9,744 nucleotides of DNA, from contig DNUB01000098.1 of NCBI GenBank assembly GCA_003508605.1, positions 1-9,744 on the forward strand, written 5' to 3'. Position 1 is the first letter of the stretch, and each line of letters begins with the position of its first letter. A model generated the notes under the pieces. It searched no databases. It saw only the letters and a program-made list of their open reading frames with translations, and had not been told where the DNA came from. The DNA is from Oscillospiraceae bacterium (lineage in GTDB: Bacteria; Bacillota; Clostridia; Oscillospirales; Ruminococcaceae). A program made the translations under genes and the position numbers. Positions 6,701 to 9,744 of this stretch are shown here, one piece after another.

Positions 6701-8905
6701 AGCTGCGAGGGATTTATCAGGTCTATTTTGGAATTGCCCTACGACATTTCGCTGTCCGAATATGAGTTTTCCGACGAGGATAATAAGCGGATGGACTTTG
6801 CCCTTAACATAGGGGAAAATATAATGGAGCCGGTTCTGAAAACCGAAATGGCAAGAGGGGATACCGAAACAAAATTCTCCAAAGCCGTGGGCAGCATTAA
6901 GCGGATTTACGGCGCCGAAAAGCTGGTTACCCTTCTTGCGGCTATGGGTAAGGACACTCTTGACCGCTCCGCATATTTCTACAGCTACAACGGAGTATCA
7001 AAAAAGAGCAGCCTAAGCTATCTGTTGGGAGTATGCGTTCCCGAAAGCGGCGACAATGCCGAAAAGCTAAGAGAGCTTATCTCAAAAACCGATGTTAAGG
7101 AAAGCAGGATAGTGGAGACCGCTCTGTTTTCTCCCTCCTGGCTTGACATTATCGGCGACTATTTAGGCTGGAAGGGCTTTAAATCCGCATGCTACTATTT
7201 TATAGCCCACACCAATGAGACCTTGGACAATAAAATGCAGGCAGTTATTGCCAAGTACACTCCTATTTCCGCAGAGGATCTGAGCTTCGGCGCATTTGAC
7301 ATTGACTGGTGCAGAGAGGCATACGCCTCCGTAGGCGAGGAACGCTTCAACAAGATTTACGACGCCGCAAAGTACATATCCGACGGCGCAAAGCATTCAA
7401 GGGCAAGAAAATATGCCGATGCGGTATTGGGCAGACTGAATAAGGACGAATGCGTCAAAAACATTACCGAAAAGCGCAACAAGGATACCCTTATGGCATA
7501 TGCCCTTATCCCTCTTGAAAATGAAAAGGATATTACTGAAAGATATCTGTTTATCCAGGAATTTAAAAAGCAAAGCAAAAAGTTCGGCGCACAGAGAAAA
7601 GCCAGCGAGGGCAAGGCCTGCGAATGCGCCTTGCAGAATCTGTCCAAAAATGCGGGCTTTACCGATGTTTCAAGGCTTACCCTTAAAATGGAAACCAAGC
7701 TCTTTGACGACATTAAGCCACTGCTTGAATGGAACGATATAGAGGAAATCAGGCTGAAGCTGGAAATAGACGAAAAGGGTGCGGCTCAGATACTGTGCGA
7801 AAAGGGCGGCAAGGCGTTAAAGTCGGTTCCCTCCAAATATAATAAAAACGAAAGGGTGGGAGAGTTCACCGCAGCCAAAAAGCAGCTTACGGAGCAGTAC
7901 CGCAGAACCAAGAAAATGTTTGAGGAAGCTATGGAGAGCGAAACGGAATTTACCGCCGAGGAGCTGCAGCTTTTATGCACCAACCCTGTGCTTAAGCCTA
8001 TCGTTTCCGCCCTTGTTTATATTTTCAAGGATAAATTGGGATTTTTCTGCGGCAGCAGGCTTACCGACTTTGAGGGCAATGAAACAAAGATAACCAAAAC
8101 AAGCAAGCTTAAAATCGCCCATCCCTTTAATATTTTCAAGGACGGACACTGGCATGATTATCAAAAATATCTCTTTGACAACAGTATTGTTCAGCCCTTT
8201 AAACAGGTATTCAGAGAGCTGTATGTAAAGACGGAGGAGGAAGCGCAGGCATACCGCTCCACACGCTATGCGGGAAATCAGATTCAGCCCGCAAAGACGG
8301 TCGCCTGCCTTAAGACCCGCCGTTGGGTAGCCGACGTTGAGGAGGGACTGCAAAAGGTTTACTACAAGGAAAATATAATCGCCTCCATTTATGCTCTTGC
8401 CGACTGGTTTTCTCCCGCCGATATTGAAGCTCCCACTCTCGAATGGGTCGAGTTTTACGACCGCAAGACCTATAAGGCTATGAAAATCGAGGACGTGCCC
8501 GATATCATATTCTCCGAGGTAATGCGTGATGTGGATCTGGCTGTCAGCGTTGCTCATGCAGGTGCGGTTGATCCCGAAACAAGCCATTCCACCGTCGAAA
8601 TGCGCAGTGCAATTGTGGAATTTACTCTGCCTTTGTTCAAGCTTAAAAATGTTACCCTTGAAGGCTCCCACGCCTTTATTAAGGGCGAAAGGGCGGACTA
8701 TTCGATTCATTTGGGCAGCGGCGTGGTTCATTTGCAGGGCGGACCTATGATAAATATTCTTCCCGTTCATTCACAGCACAGAGGAAAGCTGTTCCTGCCT
8801 TTTGTAGACGAGGATCCCAAGACCTCCCAGATAATTTCCGAAATTCTGTTGTTTGCGGAGGATAAAAAAATAAAGGATCCCTTTATTTTGGATCAGATAA
8901 AATAA
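3701..8905 (+). CDS. Giant DUF4132/MolR (YehI)-family protein
   Basis: This is a 1734-aa soluble protein read from the TTG start. The N-terminal 630 residues are almost all helical. Residues about 490-633 look like degenerate HEAT-type repeats, ending at an acidic linker (STEEEEGW). The middle (about 690-1500) is alpha-rich with no motif I recognise. The last 220 residues carry the conserved C-terminal region of the MolR/YehI family: YRSTRYAGNQ near 1518, FSEVMRDVDLAVSVAHAG from 1604, YSIHLGSG at 1667-1674, and the terminal signature AEDKKIKDPFILDQIK. The family has no established biochemical activity. E. coli molR (yehI) was named for an effect on molybdate regulation and lies near MoxR ATPase and von Willebrand A genes. 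I see no N-terminal WGR domain, which many members have, and this protein is much longer than E. coli YehI (about 1200 aa). It is the second gene of an operon with the small beta-grasp-like protein. No frameshift is visible. Confidence 0.88.
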   Translation: MEKVTNEERARLESLAQGFRNRLTNRWEKVLGSLSEEQKEFVNRKQNGKILTELMDFLKGEGKKPSDFITERCGWLFEKGCILERNREAFLYALDNCNAFSYGIGWGRRSFRTKDYTYYKQVFIDIISGFANSMRFDVDYGDFLENKLTEEQIAFKNRQSWGLANKYILAYEIDKGNEQVINYVKNALDSGSETAVSYDLLAGIFRCKNGEIHELVCKLLLAARLQEGLRQAICENADCGRIEPFIMIIKTIRENNLIRYSSVKRSVGCWLGLLTPESRDLERISGKSMELAAKCIEDKGYSEQCLKSEDSMELYIALWALSSRDFRDCIGFMEQVIEKGTAHQAMVCGIFMKNDINTEIKQRLAVKAVLLRHGEQNIMAVYLPQLMTHNRFTTYSAGVQQAVKTPMSQRFESREQAEELYDIFKEMLAGLPKKDLEFKPCVFPWNEEALTKSAVIKQLCLIASDLEDNDKIDEVCPLISLIKGEGYYNSGRKEQITMLLSDPKTDIQLDALVSLAGDRETYSRAEVFKILNRCRLKDRHYKTLCEMLKYKSADMRKSIIDLLFKQSEEELLESVKSLVFDKKEEKRTAGLDMIISISESDRSDKVKKSFTDLLPLIENPTSKEQILIDRISGKGGSTEEEEGWGLYKESDDFRPVVDKEFADKCKADFVKMFPNTSLFGNKPAGKISQLFKGKGGKTALDLDGVILALDKLIEEHKNDEYLDFYGEKRLLGSDAGYYGSFTTKGTDGKSVIPFKELWDKFYEDHIGNGLGAFKLSLYILNTDGSSPKLINQFLGGEYTPKKAYMHTQTIRSVIRYYFNNHFNGRDIFTCGAALAYYIAFEAKADDLYDCFDSRFGSKSFSFYLDGKKLDFSYDTVKTLVTAVSDSKLENLLSCLYGNTASEKDNFGNVFSIRYTLGKRFGYFDLGREKGYDYHMKRLSYSPFTVSSLILAAYKGIITEGFMYKMLMTMELSSALENLSLLAAFKKSGEMSAKSRFWNNRSCEGFIRSILELPYDISLSEYEFSDEDNKRMDFALNIGENIMEPVLKTEMARGDTETKFSKAVGSIKRIYGAEKLVTLLAAMGKDTLDRSAYFYSYNGVSKKSSLSYLLGVCVPESGDNAEKLRELISKTDVKESRIVETALFSPSWLDIIGDYLGWKGFKSACYYFIAHTNETLDNKMQAVIAKYTPISAEDLSFGAFDIDWCREAYASVGEERFNKIYDAAKYISDGAKHSRARKYADAVLGRLNKDECVKNITEKRNKDTLMAYALIPLENEKDITERYLFIQEFKKQSKKFGAQRKASEGKACECALQNLSKNAGFTDVSRLTLKMETKLFDDIKPLLEWNDIEEIRLKLEIDEKGAAQILCEKGGKALKSVPSKYNKNERVGEFTAAKKQLTEQYRRTKKMFEEAMESETEFTAEELQLLCTNPVLKPIVSALVYIFKDKLGFFCGSRLTDFEGNETKITKTSKLKIAHPFNIFKDGHWHDYQKYLFDNSIVQPFKQVFRELYVKTEEEAQAYRSTRYAGNQIQPAKTVACLKTRRWVADVEEGLQKVYYKENIIASIYALADWFSPADIEAPTLEWVEFYDRKTYKAMKIEDVPDIIFSEVMRDVDLAVSVAHAGAVDPETSHSTVEMRSAIVEFTLPLFKLKNVTLEGSHAFIKGERADYSIHLGSGVVHLQGGPMINILPVHSQHRGKLFLPFVDEDPKTSQIISEILLFAEDKKIKDPFILDQIK

Positions 8906-8963
8906 TTTTAAATAATCTAAAGCTCGGGGCTGTAACTTGTGTTTAAGACATTCCCTTAAATTT

Positions 8964-9028
8964 AGAGCACCTCCAAAAAACGTTTTTGCTAAAACAAAGC
9001 TTTTAGTGAGGTGCTCTTTATGTTTTTT
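8964..9028 (+). terminator. Long hairpin, probable operon terminator
   Basis: A perfect 10-bp stem has arms AGAGCACCTC (8964-8973) and GAGGTGCTCT (9008-9017). It is followed by TTATG and six T (9023-9028). The 34-nt interior has two smaller hairpins, one around AAAAACGTTTTT (8976-8987) and one pairing CTAAAA with TTTTAG (8989-9006), so the whole element may be cruciform-like. The T run is offset, so termination may be partial. The 5' arm can also pair with the next gene's RBS. Confidence 0.55.
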
Positions 9029-9029
9029 C

Positions 9030-9035
9030 GGAGGT
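9030..9035 (+). promoter_or_regulatory. Ribosome binding site of the exported membrane protein gene
   Basis: GGAGGT lies 7 nt upstream of the ATG at 9043. GGAGGTGC (9030-9037) is exactly complementary to GCACCTCC (8967-8974) in the upstream hairpin, so it could be sequestered. Confidence 0.85.
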
Positions 9036-9042
9036 GCGAGCT

Positions 9043-9744
9043 ATGAAAAGAAGAATATGCGTATTTTTTCTTGCTTTAATAGCTGCCGTTTATGTTTTTT
9101 CATATGCGGTAAATGCAGACACGGGACCTAAGGACTCGATAAGGATTGCTTTTACAAATATGGGAACAGAAGCCTGTTACTGTACCTTACTTTCGGAGGG
9201 AGAAAGCACGGGACCGTACAGTGCCGGCGACCGGCGCACCGGCGACGAAATCGACGCAGCCTTTTCCGATTATAAGGACTCCGACGGATTTTATTACCTT
9301 CATTACTATTCGAGAGCCGACGTCTCAAAAGGATTTGATTGGGGCTACTGTCCTCCGAGTAGATTTAAAATTCTTTTGTACTATCCCGGCACAAACACCT
9401 TTGCCGTAAGCGGAATTTATGAGCAATATGCCTTTTACTCTTTTTTTACCGTTGATATGAAGGATATACAGACAGGTGCGGATAACCGGGTACTTACAGT
9501 AAAAAGAACATACAGCTCCCTTTTCGTGGTTTTTGCTTTTATAATGAGAGTTATTATAACACTTGCCGCAGAAATTGCCATTGCGCTGCCCTTTGGGTTC
9601 AGGCAAAAGAAACAGATTGCGGTAATTATCATTATAAATGTTATAACACAGCTGCTTTTGAATCTGATTCTATACAAAGTAATGGTCGATATGGGTGCTT
9701 GGTTTATTTTTCTTTATATCCCTCTCGAGCTCCTTATAATTTTT
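9043..9744 (+). CDS. Exported membrane protein, DTGPK type (3' truncated)
   Basis: The first 234 codons are open to the window edge. A signal peptide (basic MKRR, hydrophobic core, likely cleavage after VNA, residue 25) is followed by DTGPKDSIRIAF. An extracytoplasmic, mixed strand region of about 130 residues rich in aromatics follows, including YYLHYYS and PPSRFKILLYYP and containing Cys45, Cys47 and Cys103. At least three hydrophobic helices come next (about 158-184, 190-212 and 218 to the edge). From memory this pattern recurs in uncharacterised proteins of gut Clostridia, often in several copies per genome. I know of no assigned function. A receptor-like or envelope role is only suggested by the topology. 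The start is set by the strong GGAGGT site. No clear promoter was seen between this gene and the MolR-family gene, so it may depend on readthrough or on a weak promoter. Confidence 0.85.
   Translation, partial: MKRRICVFFLALIAAVYVFSYAVNADTGPKDSIRIAFTNMGTEACYCTLLSEGESTGPYSAGDRRTGDEIDAAFSDYKDSDGFYYLHYYSRADVSKGFDWGYCPPSRFKILLYYPGTNTFAVSGIYEQYAFYSFFTVDMKDIQTGADNRVLTVKRTYSSLFVVFAFIMRVIITLAAEIAIALPFGFRQKKQIAVIIIINVITQLLLNLILYKVMVDMGAWFIFLYIPLELLIIF

Noticed and set aside
7973..8770. 265-aa minus-strand open frame
   Set aside because: It is antisense to the conserved C-terminal MolR region, whose family signatures are clear on the plus strand.
8937..9131. 64-aa plus-strand open frame over the hairpin
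   Set aside because: It runs through the terminator hairpin and overlaps the well-supported gene starting at 9043 in another frame.

Overview
This window looks like ordinary chromosome from a Gram-positive anaerobe of class Clostridia, perhaps an Oscillospiraceae- or Lachnospiraceae-type gut bacterium. The reasons are strong AGGAGG-type ribosome binding sites, moderate GC, a YabE-like DUF348/G5/3D protein, a probable DUF6033 protein, and an exported DTGPK membrane protein of a kind I associate with gut Clostridia. Taxonomy is inferred from gene content only. There is no rRNA, tRNA, CRISPR array, insertion sequence or prophage gene.

Layout. (1) 1-390: no credible gene, but an exact sigma-D/FliA-type promoter (TAAA-N15-GCCGATAT, 214-240) lies upstream of a 302-aa probable DUF6033 protein (391-1299, +) that ends in a 24-residue tandem repeat. 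(2) 1300-1440: two facing intrinsic terminators separate this gene from a convergent one. (3) 1440-2714 (-): a membrane-anchored cell-wall protein with three DUF348 repeats, a G5 domain and a C-terminal 3D domain. (4) 2715-3276: a 562-bp divergent intergenic region. It holds a near-consensus minus-strand promoter with a potentially structured leader of about 150 nt, three TGTWAH-like hexamers at exact 11-bp spacing upstream (the WalR/YycF box pattern), and a plus-strand promoter. (5) 3277-8905 (+): a tight two-gene operon. A 140-aa protein with a possible ubiquitin-like beta-grasp layout is followed one base later by a 1734-residue protein whose C-terminus matches the DUF4132/MolR (YehI) family. 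The large gene most likely starts at TTG 3701. (6) 8906-9042: a long hairpin, probably a terminator, whose 5' arm can also pair with the next gene's Shine-Dalgarno. (7) 9043-9744 (+): a secreted/membrane protein cut by the window edge.

Together, the left half carries two envelope or surface-related genes whose promoters suggest two separate regulatory inputs: a motility sigma factor and a WalRK-like cell-wall regulator. The candidate undescribed system is the small beta-grasp-like protein coupled to the giant MolR-family protein. Neither function can be read from sequence alone, but their near-contact spacing strongly suggests coupled translation.
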